A stretch of 64,000 nucleotides of DNA from positions 62,001-126,000 of the forward strand of contig DASQKI010000055.1 of the NCBI GenBank assembly GCA_035630615.1. Reading direction: 5' to 3'. Made by a program: the position numbers and the translations under genes. Shown here one piece after another: positions 1-8,712 of the stretch (its first letter is position 1; every line of letters starts with the position of its first letter). The notes below the pieces were generated by a model. That model made no database searches, was not told the DNA's origin, and saw only the letters and a program-made list of their open reading frames with translations. This DNA is from DATFRX01 sp035630615 (GTDB lineage Bacteria; Actinomycetota; Actinomycetes; Propionibacteriales; Nocardioidaceae).

Positions 1-272
1 TGCCCGCCGGCGTGAGCGTCGAGCAGCTCGAGCCGACCTCGATCGACGGCGTCGAGGCCGTCGGCGTGCGACATGAGACCAACAGCGACGCCGACCGGCC
101 CATCGTGCAGCTCGGATACCTCGCCCTGCGCGACGGGCAGCTGTACTCCATCGTCTTGAGCGCTCCCGTCCAGAGCGAGGGCGACTCCGAGGCGGCCTTC
201 TCCGCCGTACTCGACAGCTGGTCATGGGCGGATGGCGGCGACGTGGCTACCGCGGCCGACCTCAGCCCTTGA
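1..272 (+). CDS. C-terminal end of an unidentified protein (5' end outside window)
   Basis: The frame is open from the first codon of the window, so the real start lies upstream and only about 90 residues are visible. The visible part has alternating hydrophobic strands (LGYLALRDGQLYSIVLSAP) and ends near a W-x-W motif, SWSW. This resembles the end of actinobacterial secreted lipoproteins of the LpqN or DUF1795 kind, but that is only an impression. No catalytic motif is visible. It converges with, and overlaps by 11 nt, the permease gene on the other strand. Confidence 0.5.
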   Translation, partial: PAGVSVEQLEPTSIDGVEAVGVRHETNSDADRPIVQLGYLALRDGQLYSIVLSAPVQSEGDSEAAFSAVLDSWSWADGGDVATAADLSP

Positions 273-1155
273 CCGCACCCATCGTGAAGCCGGAGATGAA
301 GCGGGCCAGGAAGAGGTTGAAGACGAAGGCGATCGGCACAGCGACCAAAATGAGGGCGGCCTGCAACTCCTGCCATTTGTAGACGTCGCCGAGGATCAGC
401 TCCTGCGAGAAGCCAGTACTGACGACCTTCTCGTCGGTCGGCGAGATGAACGACAGCGCGTAGATGTATTCGCTCGCCGTGAGCGTGAACGCGAACACGA
501 TGACCGCCACCATGCCCGGGAACAGCAGCGGCACGACCGTACGCAGGAACGCGCCGAGCCGGCTGTAGCCGTCGACCATCGCCTGCTCCTCGATGTCCTT
601 CGGCAGCGCCTTGAGGAATCCGATCAGCAGCCAGGTCGACACCGGTACCGTGATCGTCGGATAGATGACGACCAGTGACCACGTCGAGTCCTGCAGGCCG
701 AGCCACACGACAAGACGCGTGAGCGACAAGAACAGCAGGCTTGGCGGGATCAGGTAGACGAAGAAGATCGCGATCCCCATCGGGCCGGCCCATGGCCGAT
801 TGAGCCGAGTGATCGAGTACGCCGCCGGCACCCCGAGCGCCAACGTGATCGCGACGACGAGGAACCCGACCCACAGGGTGTTCCAGACGAACGTCGGAAA
901 CGCCGTGTCGGTGAAGAGGTACGCGACGTGGTCGATCGTCGGCGCCTCGTTGTAGATGAAGGGGTTGTTGTCGGTCGGGTAGAGGTCGGCGTTGAGCTTG
1001 GTCGCCGTCATCGCGCTCCACAGGAACGGCCCGGCGCAGCAAAACGCGGCGATCACCGCGATGACGTAGAGCCCGACGCGGCCCATCACGTGGCGCCGGG
1101 CGTACCGTCGGCGCATCTGCTCCGGCACGTCCGCGGCGGCGAGTCCCGAAGTCAT
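262..1155 (-). CDS. ABC sugar-type transporter permease, MalG family
   Basis: Inner-membrane permease of a carbohydrate-type importer (CUT1 class). The 297-residue length, six predicted hydrophobic segments and the EAA-loop region (EEQAMVDGYSRLGAFLRTVVPLL, near residues 190-212, the contact with the ATPase) are typical of MalG. It is the last gene of a four-gene operon and starts inside the end of the MalF-type gene (4-nt overlap), implying translational coupling. The substrate cannot be read from sequence. The Gly-x-x-x motif following EAA is normal. The family call is firm; the sugar is unknown. Confidence 0.9.
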   Translation of the reverse strand: MTSGLAAADVPEQMRRRYARRHVMGRVGLYVIAVIAAFCCAGPFLWSAMTATKLNADLYPTDNNPFIYNEAPTIDHVAYLFTDTAFPTFVWNTLWVGFLVVAITLALGVPAAYSITRLNRPWAGPMGIAIFFVYLIPPSLLFLSLTRLVVWLGLQDSTWSLVVIYPTITVPVSTWLLIGFLKALPKDIEEQAMVDGYSRLGAFLRTVVPLLFPGMVAVIVFAFTLTASEYIYALSFISPTDEKVVSTGFSQELILGDVYKWQELQAALILVAVPIAFVFNLFLARFISGFTMGAVKG

Positions 1156-2108
1156 AGGGTCTCCATCCGGCGGACCGCGCGCAGGATGAGGATGGCGGCG
1201 GCCAACAGCATCGGGAACAAGAACAGCGCGATCACGGCCCCTTGCCCGATATCACCGCCGCCGATGCCGCGCTGGAACGACCAACTCGCCAACACGTGTG
1301 TCGAGTTGGTCGGCTGTCCGCCGGTGAGGACGGAGACGACGGCGGCGTCGGTGAACGTGAAGATCGCTCCGAACAGCGCCGCGACCGCGATCAGTGGGAA
1401 CGTCAGAGGGATCGTGATCTCGAACATCCGCCGCCAGTAGCCTGCCCCGTCGACTTTGGCCGCCTCGTCGAGATCGCGCGGGATCGACATCAGGCCGACC
1501 ATCATGATGACCGCGGCGAGCGGGACGAGCCTCCAGACGTGGACGGAGATCACCGCGATCATCGCGTGCGGCTCCTTGCCCAGCCAGAGGACGTGTCCGG
1601 AGCCGCCGATCAGGCCGAATCGGTCGAGCGTCCAGTCGATCGGGCTGTAGATCGAGTGCAGCAGCCACTTCCAGGTGAGGCTCGACAGCGCGACCGGCGT
1701 GGTCCACGACAGCAGGACGAGGAACCGCACGACCCACTTGCCTCGGAAGTCGGCGAGCAGGATGTTGGCCAGGACCTTGCCGAGGATCACGATGAACACC
1801 ATCGACACGATGGTGAAGACGAACGTGTTTTGCAGTGACTGCCAGAAGACGTCGTCCTGGAAGACCCGACGGAAGTTGGTCAGCCCGACCCAGTCGTATG
1901 ACGGGTCGCCTGCCGTCACGTCGCTGAACGCGTACGCGATCGCGAGGACGAACGGCACGCCGACCAGAGCGACGATGTAGAGGACCGTCGGCACCAGGAA
2001 GATCCAGGCCAGGAACCCCTCGCGGTCGGACAGGCGTTGGCGGGCCTCGGCGATCTGGTCGCTGGCGATCGTGGGTCGAGTGGCCGTGTCAGTCACGGAC
2101 GTCACCAA
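1152..2108 (-). CDS. ABC sugar-type transporter permease, MalF family
   Basis: Partner permease of the importer. It has 318 residues, with a cytoplasmic N-terminus, a first membrane segment near residues 33-60 and the EAA loop at about DEAAKVDGAGYWRRMFEITIP. The gene overlaps the upstream ATPase gene by 20 nt and the downstream MalG gene by 4 nt, a tightly coupled operon. Length and motif placement are those of MalF/UgpA-type subunits without the long MalF periplasmic loop. It would form a heterodimeric channel with the MalG-type protein. The transported sugar is not determinable. Confidence 0.9.
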   Translation of the reverse strand: MVTSVTDTATRPTIASDQIAEARQRLSDREGFLAWIFLVPTVLYIVALVGVPFVLAIAYAFSDVTAGDPSYDWVGLTNFRRVFQDDVFWQSLQNTFVFTIVSMVFIVILGKVLANILLADFRGKWVVRFLVLLSWTTPVALSSLTWKWLLHSIYSPIDWTLDRFGLIGGSGHVLWLGKEPHAMIAVISVHVWRLVPLAAVIMMVGLMSIPRDLDEAAKVDGAGYWRRMFEITIPLTFPLIAVAALFGAIFTFTDAAVVSVLTGGQPTNSTHVLASWSFQRGIGGGDIGQGAVIALFLFPMLLAAAILILRAVRRMETL

Positions 2109-3138
2109 GCCGGATCGGGTCGGTGCTCCGGCCGCTGTCGGCGTCGAAGTACCGGATCTTGTCGATGGCGCAGGCGAACTCGTAGGTCTGGTCCGCGTGC
2201 AGCGGCGCCGTCACGGTCGCCGGCAGCCGCGCGATGACGCGGGTGTCTTCGCCGAGCCCGGAGATGGTGCCGTAGGCGTGCCGATCGCCGGACAGATATT
2301 CGATCCGGTCGACGTGGAACGGCAGCCGCACGTGGCGTCCGGTCACGACATCGGCCGGCAGCATGTGCTCGGGGCGGAACCCGACCAATGTGCCGTCGTG
2401 CGCGACGAGGTTCATCGGCGGCGACCCGATGAACGTCGCGACGAACGTGTCGGCCGGGTGGTCATAGACCTCGACGGGATGGCCGACCTGGCGTACCCGG
2501 CCGTGGTCCATCACGGCGATGCGGTCGCCGAGCCCCATCGCTTCGGCTTGATCGTGCGTGACGTAGATCGTCGTGGTGCTGACCCGCTGCTGGAACCGCT
2601 TCAGCTCGTCTCGCGCCGACGCTCGCAGCTTCGCGTCGAGGTTGGACAGCGGCTCGTCGAGCAAGAACACATGCGGCTCGCGTACGAGGGCGCGCGCGAG
2701 TGCCACGCGCTGCCGCTCACCGCCGGACAGTTGGCGCGGCTTGCGGTCCGCCAAGTGCTCGATGCCGAGCAGGTCGGCGGCCCATCGCGCCTTCTTTTCG
2801 CGCTCGGTGACGCTGACCTTCTCGGCCTTGAGTGGGAAGACGATGTTGCCCAGCACGCTCTTGTGTGGATAGAGCGCATAACTCTGGAAGACCATGGCGA
2901 TCTTGCGCACCCGCGGCGGCAGGCCGTTGACGACCGTGCCGTCGATGAGCACCTCACCCTCGGTTGGCTGCTCGAGACCGGCGATGGTGCGCAGCAGCGT
3001 CGTCTTGCCGCACCCCGACGGGCCGAGGAGGACGAGGTATTCGCCCTCCTCGGTCACCAGATCGACACCATCGACGGCATGTACGCCGCCACCGTCGTAC
3101 ATCTTCTTGAGGTTGCGTACCTCGACAGCTACCGACAC
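2089..3138 (-). CDS. ABC transporter ATPase, MalK/UgpC/MsmK type
   Basis: Nucleotide-binding subunit of the sugar importer. Visible motifs are Walker A (GPSGCGKTT), Q-loop (MVFQSYALYPH), the LSGGERQRVALARAL signature, Walker B (VFLLDEPLSNLD) and the His-switch (VTHDQAEAMGLGDRIAVM). A C-terminal extension of about 110 residues with GFRPEHM is the TOBE-type regulatory domain of MalK relatives. The gene begins 9 nt after the binding-protein gene. MalK-type ATPases often energise several importers in actinobacteria, so it may not serve this permease pair exclusively. Confidence 0.93.
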   Translation of the reverse strand: MSVAVEVRNLKKMYDGGGVHAVDGVDLVTEEGEYLVLLGPSGCGKTTLLRTIAGLEQPTEGEVLIDGTVVNGLPPRVRKIAMVFQSYALYPHKSVLGNIVFPLKAEKVSVTEREKKARWAADLLGIEHLADRKPRQLSGGERQRVALARALVREPHVFLLDEPLSNLDAKLRASARDELKRFQQRVSTTTIYVTHDQAEAMGLGDRIAVMDHGRVRQVGHPVEVYDHPADTFVATFIGSPPMNLVAHDGTLVGFRPEHMLPADVVTGRHVRLPFHVDRIEYLSGDRHAYGTISGLGEDTRVIARLPATVTAPLHADQTYEFACAIDKIRYFDADSGRSTDPIRLGDVRD

Positions 3139-3147
3139 TCGGGCTCC

Positions 3148-4563
3148 TCAGGCGCCGCCGATGAGGCCGCGCTGACGCCAACGGGAGAAGACGCGCTCGC
3201 ACTCTTGGTGCGCACTGCGTACGGCTTCTTCCGGGCTGGCGTCGCCGCGGACGGCGGTCGCGAACATGTTGGGGATGACGTAGGTCCCGAGGACCTCGCC
3301 GATGGCCGGGCTTGACGGGCCCGGGTGGCCGATGCTCGCACTCCACTCGGTGGCTTCCTCGACGCCGCCGAGGAAGGCGAGCTTGTCGGCCGGGTTGGCG
3401 CCGAAGGGGTCCTTCTGCAGCCATGCCGGCAGGTCGGGCGAGAGGCTCGGGTACGACGGGAAGTCGTACAGCTGCGAGTGGTAGGTCACGAGCGCCCAGT
3501 TGTCGGTGAGGTGGAGCAGGAACTCCTTGGCGGCGTCCGGGTTGCCGGCATGCTTCGGGACGACGTAGTTGTACATCACGTGCTGGGCGGCCCGCGCGTC
3601 CTCCGGACCCTGCAGCGCCGGGACGAAGAACGTGTCGTCGGCGATGGACGGGTCGGTCTCCTGCGACGATCGCCAGGCCGAGATCGAGTTGAGGATGTAG
3701 CTGACCTCGCCCGCGACCCATGCCTCGTTGTTGCTCGCGGCGTCCCAGGCGAACACCTCGTCGGTCATGGCCTGGTCGAACAGTTGCTGCATGAACTCGA
3801 CAGCGGCGACCGTCTGCGGCGAGTCGAGGACGACCGCCTCGTTCGCGTCCTGGATCGACGCGCCGTAGGACCACAGCAGGGCGTGGGCGGCCATGTTGGA
3901 GTCGATCTCCTGCGACATGCCGAGGCCGACCCGGTAGTCCTGGCTGGACAGGATCTCGGTGCCGCCCTGGAGCAGGTCGTCCCAGCTCGTCGGGCCGTCA
4001 GCGAGTCCGACCGGCTCCCACATGCTCTTGCGGTAGTTGCCGGGGTCGGGGACCCAGCCCGGTGCGTACGCGTAGTACTTGCCGGTGTGCGGGTTGAAGC
4101 TCGACTCCTTGCACATGGCGAGCTGTTCGCCGTAGCGGTTGTTGGCCTCTTCGGTCACGTCGGCCATGTCGAGCACGCTGGGCTCGAACTGCGACAGGGT
4201 CGCGATGTATTGCATCAGGTCGTGGCCCTGTCCGGCCGCGATCTCCGACGCGATCTGGGTCGGAACGTCGGCGACGTCGATGTGGTCGACCCGGACATCC
4301 ACGCCGACCTTGCCGCCCCACTCTGTGGCGAACGTGTCGAACCACTCGTCGTGGCTCGGCACGAAGTGGCTCCACATCAACAGGCTGAGACTTCCCGAGA
4401 GCTGGCTGGCGGGCTCGGTGAACTTCTCGCTGGGCTCTTCGCCCGAGGCTTGTTCGGTGGGGCTCTCGGGCTCGCTGCCGCAGGCGCCGATGGTGACTCC
4501 GGCGCCGACCAGGCCGGCTATCTGGAGAAACCGACGACGACTCCACGGGTCGATTGACGGCAT
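3148..4563 (-). CDS. Extracellular sugar-binding lipoprotein, Tat-exported
   Basis: Solute-binding protein (family 1) that captures substrate outside the cell and delivers it to the permeases. The N-terminus carries a twin-arginine motif (SRRRFLQ, residues 8-14), a hydrophobic stretch and a lipobox ending at Cys28 (IGAC), so it should be a Tat-exported lipoprotein. The 471-residue length is normal for MalE-like proteins. The ATG is preceded by a strong Shine-Dalgarno (AGGAGGTG, 8-nt gap). It is the first gene of the importer operon, downstream of a LacI-type operator. Ligand unknown. Confidence 0.9.
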   Translation of the reverse strand: MPSIDPWSRRRFLQIAGLVGAGVTIGACGSEPESPTEQASGEEPSEKFTEPASQLSGSLSLLMWSHFVPSHDEWFDTFATEWGGKVGVDVRVDHIDVADVPTQIASEIAAGQGHDLMQYIATLSQFEPSVLDMADVTEEANNRYGEQLAMCKESSFNPHTGKYYAYAPGWVPDPGNYRKSMWEPVGLADGPTSWDDLLQGGTEILSSQDYRVGLGMSQEIDSNMAAHALLWSYGASIQDANEAVVLDSPQTVAAVEFMQQLFDQAMTDEVFAWDAASNNEAWVAGEVSYILNSISAWRSSQETDPSIADDTFFVPALQGPEDARAAQHVMYNYVVPKHAGNPDAAKEFLLHLTDNWALVTYHSQLYDFPSYPSLSPDLPAWLQKDPFGANPADKLAFLGGVEEATEWSASIGHPGPSSPAIGEVLGTYVIPNMFATAVRGDASPEEAVRSAHQECERVFSRWRQRGLIGGA

Positions 4564-4571
4564 TGCGCACG

Positions 4572-4579
4572 CACCTCCT
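4572..4579 (-). promoter_or_regulatory. Strong ribosome binding site of the binding-protein gene
   Basis: On the minus strand the sequence reads AGGAGGTG, a near-complete match to the anti-Shine-Dalgarno, ending 8 nt before the ATG at 4563. It fixes that start. Many other genes in this window have no such site. Confidence 0.85.
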
Positions 4580-4631
4580 GGGTTGTACTCGCGACGTTAT
4601 CGCCGTGAATGTCCTGCGGCTAGGGGTGGCC

Positions 4632-4645
4632 TGCAATCGGTTGCA
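4632..4645. promoter_or_regulatory. LacI-family operator (TGCAAT-CG-GTTGCA)
   Basis: The 14-bp near-palindrome TGCAATCGGTTGCA has a central CpG and TGCAA/TTGCA arms, the standard layout of LacI/CcpA-family operators. It lies 69 bp upstream of the binding-protein start and between that operon and the divergent dipeptidase gene. By family knowledge a sugar-responsive LacI repressor should bind here, but no lacI-type gene lies within the window; it may lie elsewhere. Confidence 0.75.
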
Positions 4646-4809
4646 ATGCAGCGCCGATCACGGAGTACTCGCTGCCGCTGACCGTGGAGATTTACGACTC
4701 TGGTCACGGTTTGGTAGGGGCACAGCACCGCTCAGCGAGGGATTCGCGCCGCTCGGCGCATGGTTCTCTACGTACCCACAATCCGGCGCTTATCACTACG
4801 CTGATCGCC

Positions 4810-5958
4810 GTGGTGACGCGAATCGAACCGAGGTCCGAAATCGCCGACTGGCTCCGCGCTGTGCCGCTGGTCGACGGACACAACGACTATCCGTGGAGTC
4901 ACCGCGATCTTGCGGGCTACGACCTCGACGCGATGCCCTTCGACGTCGATCAACCGCGTCTGCACACGGACCTTCGCCGGCTCCATCGCGGTGGGGTCGG
5001 CGCGCAGTTTTGGTCGGTGTTCGTCCCGGCGTCGTTGGCCGGCGACGCGGCAGTCACGGCGACGCTCGAGCAGGTGGCCTTCGTACGCCGGCTGGCCGAT
5101 CGCTATCCGACCGAGCTCGCGCTGGCCACGACGGCTGACGGCGTCGATGCCGCCGTGGCGTCGGGCCGAATCGCCTGCCTGATGGGGGCCGAAGGGGGCC
5201 ATCAGATCAACCAGTCGCTCGGCGTACTCGCCATGCTCCACACGCTCGGCGTGCGCTACCTGACGCTTACCCACAACGACAACGTGCCGTGGGCCGACTC
5301 CGCGACCGACGAGCCGGCGCACGGTGGGCTCACCGAGTTCGGCCATGATGTCGTACGCGAGATGAACCGGCTCGGCATGATCGTCGACCTGTCGCATGTC
5401 AGTGCCGACACGATGCGGGACGCCCTGCGTACGACGCGAGCGCCGGTCATGTTCAGCCACTCCAACGCGCGCGCGGTCTGCGACGTTTCCCGCAACGTCC
5501 CCGACGACGTGCTCGGGTCGCTGCGGGCCAACGGCGGCGTGTGCATGGTGACGTTCGTGCCGGTGTTCACGTCGGCCGCAGCCGGCGCGTGGTACGAGGA
5601 GTGCCAGCGGATCGCCGTCGAGCGCGGGCTGGACCCGCGGCGGTTTTCGGTGCTCGACCCGATCATGGCGGAGCGCGCCGCGTCCGACGACCCGCTGCCG
5701 GCGGTCACGATCGACGATGTCGTCGCGCACGTCGAGTACGTACGCGACGTCGCCGGCGTCGATGCCGTCGGGTTGGGCGGCGACTTCGACGGTACGCAGT
5801 TCGTCACGAACGGCCTGGCCGACGTCGCCGCATACCCGGCGCTGTTCGAGAAGCTGGACGCTCGCGGTTGGAGCCGGGACGACCTCGCGAAGCTGGCCGG
5901 CCGCAATGCGCTCCGGGTGCTGCGCGACGTGGAGGCGGTCGCCGCGACGTATGCCTAG
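4810..5958 (+). CDS. Membrane dipeptidase family (M19) zinc peptidase
   Basis: Renal-dipeptidase-like zinc hydrolase that cleaves dipeptides, some with D-residues. Metal and active-site segments of the M19 barrel are visible: HND (residues 24-26, HxD), EGGHQIN, LTHND, DLSHVS, FSHSNAR and GLGGDFDGT. The start is chosen at GTG 4810 because a TACGCT -10 hexamer lies 7 nt upstream (leaderless pattern) and homology begins just after it. An in-frame ATG at 4684 would add 42 low-quality residues. The gene is divergent from the sugar importer. The peptide substrate is unknown. Confidence 0.9.
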   Translation: MVTRIEPRSEIADWLRAVPLVDGHNDYPWSHRDLAGYDLDAMPFDVDQPRLHTDLRRLHRGGVGAQFWSVFVPASLAGDAAVTATLEQVAFVRRLADRYPTELALATTADGVDAAVASGRIACLMGAEGGHQINQSLGVLAMLHTLGVRYLTLTHNDNVPWADSATDEPAHGGLTEFGHDVVREMNRLGMIVDLSHVSADTMRDALRTTRAPVMFSHSNARAVCDVSRNVPDDVLGSLRANGGVCMVTFVPVFTSAAAGAWYEECQRIAVERGLDPRRFSVLDPIMAERAASDDPLPAVTIDDVVAHVEYVRDVAGVDAVGLGGDFDGTQFVTNGLADVAAYPALFEKLDARGWSRDDLAKLAGRNALRVLRDVEAVAATYA

Positions 5959-5967
5959 TCTGGACGC

Positions 5968-6108
5968 ATGACAACGCTGTTGGTGATCGTGGTACTCGTG
6001 GTGGCCGTAGGGTTCCTGTGGGTCAATCGGGTCAAGATCGCCGCCAAGATCACGGGCCAGTCCGAGGAGCGCATCAAGCGCTACCTCGAACGCCGCAAGG
6101 ACCAGTGA
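5968..6108 (+). CDS. Small single-span membrane protein (46 aa)
   Basis: A 46-codon gene starting MTTLLVIVVLVVAVGFLWV, so one N-terminal membrane helix (residues 3-19), followed by a basic amphipathic tail with EERIKRYLERRKDQ. The ATG sits 6 nt after TAGTCT, the leaderless promoter pattern of this genome, which supports a real gene despite its size. It starts 9 nt after the dipeptidase stop. Function unknown; the helix-plus-charged-tail form is common among actinobacterial small membrane proteins. Confidence 0.65.
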   Translation: MTTLLVIVVLVVAVGFLWVNRVKIAAKITGQSEERIKRYLERRKDQ

Positions 6109-6155
6109 CCTGGGGCCCGAACCCTCGGCTCCAGCGACCCCTAGGCTGACTCGCC

Positions 6156-6719
6156 ATGCGAGATCGAGCCGTGGGGCTGCTGCTGGCCGCCGGCGCGGGA
6201 CGACGCATGGGCCGGCCCAAGGCGTTGGTGCGCGACGCCGACGGTACCTCCTGGCTGCTGCGGAGCATCGACGTGCTGCGCGTCGGCGGCTGTGCCGATG
6301 TGACCGTGGTGCTCGGCGCCGAAGCAGCTGCGGCGCGGGAGCTGCTTGGCGATGCGTCGGTGACCGTTGTCGAGGCGGTTGACTGGGCCGAGGGGATGGG
6401 GGCGTCGCTGCGGGCGGGGCTGACGTCGCTCGCGGGGTCTGATGCGATGGCGGCCTGCGTGCATCTCGTCGATCTGCCCGACGTGGGGTCCGATGCGGTG
6501 GCGCGAGTACTGACGGCGGCCGCGCCCGATGCGTTGGCGCGTGCGACGTACACGGGGCGGCCTGGGCATCCGGTGCTGCTGGGGCGCGACCACTGGGCGG
6601 CGGCCGCGGCGACGGTCGGTGGCGATCGCGGCGCCCGCACGTACCTCGACGGCCACGGCGTCCGAGACATCGACTGCACCGACCTGGCGACCGGCCGCGA
6701 CGTCGACCGCCGGCCATGA
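6156..6719 (+). CDS. MobA-like NTP transferase (MocA-type molybdopterin cytidylyltransferase candidate)
   Basis: A 187-residue nucleotidyltransferase. The N-terminal signature LLLAAGAGRRMGRPKAL (residues 8-24) binds the nucleotide, and HLVDLPDVGSD near residue 105 is the metal-binding Asp segment of the MobA/MocA fold. MocA-type enzymes attach CMP to molybdopterin to make the MCD cofactor used by CO-dehydrogenase-like enzymes, and such a gene cluster starts 5 kb downstream, making that role reasonable but not proven. TAGGCT lies 8 nt upstream of the ATG. Other MobA-like proteins act on other substrates. Confidence 0.78.
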   Translation: MRDRAVGLLLAAGAGRRMGRPKALVRDADGTSWLLRSIDVLRVGGCADVTVVLGAEAAAARELLGDASVTVVEAVDWAEGMGASLRAGLTSLAGSDAMAACVHLVDLPDVGSDAVARVLTAAAPDALARATYTGRPGHPVLLGRDHWAAAAATVGGDRGARTYLDGHGVRDIDCTDLATGRDVDRRP

Positions 6720-6798
6720 CGCCGCCATCTCGCTGGACAGTCCGCTGGAGTGGCCGGCGCGGGCCCGCGGAACCGTTGCAGACTCGGAGGGGCACCGG

Positions 6799-7929
6799 GT
6801 GGAGCAGCCGTCGTTCGAGGACTTCGTCGCCGCGCGGTCACGACAGCTGCAGCGCACGGCGTACCTGCTGACCCGCGATCACTATCTGGCGCAGGACCTC
6901 GTGCAGACGACGTACGCGAAGGTCTGGCCGCAGTGGTCGCGGATCGGCGACGATCCGGAGGCGTACGTCCGCCGAACGATGCTGAACACCTATACCTCGT
7001 GGTGGCGACGCAGGTGGCGCGGTGAGACGCCGACGGAGGAGTTGCCCGATGGTGGCGAGCCGGGGGAGCAGTCGCGGATCGTGGACTGGGCCGGTCTGAT
7101 GGCAGCGTTGGGGCGGCTGCCGGCGCGGCAACGTGCAGTCGTCGTGTTGCGCTATTTCGAGGATCTGTCGGAGGCCGAGACCGCCCGTCTTCTCAACTGC
7201 TCGTCCGGCAACGTGAAGAGCCAGGCGTCGCGCGCACTGACCAAGCTGCGGGTCGGCATCGGTGTCGCCGCAGCACTCGTACTCGCGGCAGCGATCGCAG
7301 TCGTGCCGAAGGTCGTGGAAGATGCCGGCGAGGACCCGACGCCGGTGGAGCCGGTACCTGGCGGCCCGCGGGAGTGGCAGATCGGCGAGGGCATCGATTC
7401 AGAGCGAGTGATCGCGTCTCGGTTGAACGATCGCGGCGCGAGTGAGCTGCGGTGGTCGCTCACTGTGAAACGCGCCGACCTCGGGATGGTAGTCAGCGGG
7501 CAGTTCTGTCACCTTCCGAAGAACGCATCGGGCGGTAGCTCCGAGGTTCGTTTGGTTTCGTCCTCCCAGGGAAGGGAGGTAATCACGGCGTGTCGGCATT
7601 GGGGCGAATACCCAGAGGTCGACCGGAGGATGGTGCGGTTCAGCTACGTTGCCAATGGCGGATCCGTAGATGAAGCGCGTCCTAACAATGAGACATACAC
7701 GGTCTCGATGTGGTTGGAGGGGGGCGGTCGCCGTGTCGTCGTGCCTGGCGCTGAGTTCGGCGTCGCCTTCTACTGGGCTTGCACCCCGCCCGCCCGACAA
7801 CATGGATCTGGGAACGTCGGCTGCGACAAGTCACTGGAGATTCCGGGCGGTGACACGTTGCCATCGCAGTTGCATGAAGGACTCGCCCAGGCCGACGCAG
7901 CGGGTAGCCACAAGCTGTCCGCGCGATGA
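6799..7929 (+). CDS. SigE-family ECF sigma factor fused to a transmembrane and outer domain
   Basis: Residues 4-70 are sigma region 2 (AYLLTRDHYLAQDLVQTTYAKVW) and about 98-150 are region 4 with its helix-turn-helix (LSEAETARLLNCSSGNVKSQ). Directly after the last helix (TKLR) comes a membrane span (152-170) and then about 205 residues that would be outside the cell and have no domain I recognise. Related actinobacterial sigma factors are usually about 170 residues and soluble; the membrane part usually belongs to the next gene. Start GTG 6799 follows GGAGGGG with a 6-nt gap. It may be a tethered, signal-released sigma factor. Confidence 0.85.
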   Translation: MEQPSFEDFVAARSRQLQRTAYLLTRDHYLAQDLVQTTYAKVWPQWSRIGDDPEAYVRRTMLNTYTSWWRRRWRGETPTEELPDGGEPGEQSRIVDWAGLMAALGRLPARQRAVVVLRYFEDLSEAETARLLNCSSGNVKSQASRALTKLRVGIGVAAALVLAAAIAVVPKVVEDAGEDPTPVEPVPGGPREWQIGEGIDSERVIASRLNDRGASELRWSLTVKRADLGMVVSGQFCHLPKNASGGSSEVRLVSSSQGREVITACRHWGEYPEVDRRMVRFSYVANGGSVDEARPNNETYTVSMWLEGGGRRVVVPGAEFGVAFYWACTPPARQHGSGNVGCDKSLEIPGGDTLPSQLHEGLAQADAAGSHKLSAR

Positions 7930-7970
7930 CGGCGCTGGTGGAGAGCTCGGCGATAACTCCAAGCGCAGTC

Positions 7971-8006
7971 ATCGGCTCGGCCGCGACAGTCCGCGGCCGA
8001 GCCGAT
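7971..8006. terminator. Perfect 15-bp hairpin, bidirectional terminator
   Basis: ATCGGCTCGGCCGCG and its exact reverse complement flank a 6-nt loop (ACAGTC). It stands between the convergent ends of the sigma-factor gene and the DUF4189 gene. There is no U-tract, which is common for actinobacterial terminators. Confidence 0.75.
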
Positions 8007-8021
8007 CGACTCATGCTTTGC

Positions 8022-8537
8022 CTAGAAGCGGCGAGGGGTGCAGATATACGCGGTCTTCAAGCACGGGCGACCAACTGGACGGACCTGCTTGCACTTGCGC
8101 TTTGCTGCACGGACGGCTGGGTTGGCCCTGTTATAGCCCCTGGCATATCCGTACTTGTCGACCCTCCGGCCCGACGTCTTGACCGCGATCGCTGCGCAGG
8201 CGTCCACGGTCCACGTGATTCTTCGGCACGGGAAGCTCGATTGCCTCCGGCAATGGGCAGCTGCGGTACGATACGCGGCCCTCTTGCTGGCGCTGTGGTT
8301 GGACAGCCCCACCTTTGTGTCGCCGTAGGCGAGCGTGATGGCGCCGTAGCAGTTGGGCACGCGACAGCGCAGTGGGTCTGTCGAGCGTTCGTCTGTCGTG
8401 GTGCTCTGCTTCGCCGGTCCATCGGCCGGGCTCGCCGCGCCCGCCGGTGCGGAAGCACCCGCCAGGCCCGACACCAGAAGCCCGAGGCTGGTGGCGACGC
8501 CGCCGAGTGACAGGCCTATTCGTTTCGTTACGTTCAT
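8022..8537 (-). CDS. Secreted DUF4189-type protein
   Basis: A 171-residue exported protein. An N-terminal signal peptide (basic start, hydrophobic core, cleavage near GAASPA) precedes a Ser/Thr-rich linker and a DUF4189-like domain: CYGAITLAYGDTKVG, a CxxxxSFPC segment, ACAAIAV and KYGYARGYNRA with an alternating Cys pattern. Function of the family is not established. ATG 8537 is chosen over an upstream in-frame ATG because GGGGTG lies 5 nt before it. Cysteines probably form disulfides outside the cell. It is transcribed alone. Confidence 0.75.
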   Translation of the reverse strand: MNVTKRIGLSLGGVATSLGLLVSGLAGASAPAGAASPADGPAKQSTTTDERSTDPLRCRVPNCYGAITLAYGDTKVGLSNHSASKRAAYRTAAAHCRRQSSFPCRRITWTVDACAAIAVKTSGRRVDKYGYARGYNRANPAVRAAKRKCKQVRPVGRPCLKTAYICTPRRF

Positions 8538-8712
8538 TGGATCACCCCTGATCATGTGCTGCGTATCGACTCAACGCGGCACAAGGTATCCGGAGCCGGG
8601 CCAGCCGCAACCCGTTGTCCGTTGGCAGGATGCGACACACCCGATTCTGTGATCGATAGCACGTGGCGGTGCGACGCGGTCCGGAGCCCGCACGTCCGGC
8701 CGCGAGTCATGC

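Noticed and set aside
4768..6795. Open frame of 675 codons on the minus strand
   Set aside because: It is antisense to the dipeptidase, small membrane protein and MobA-like genes, which have clear family motifs; its translation is Arg/Pro-rich with no domain.
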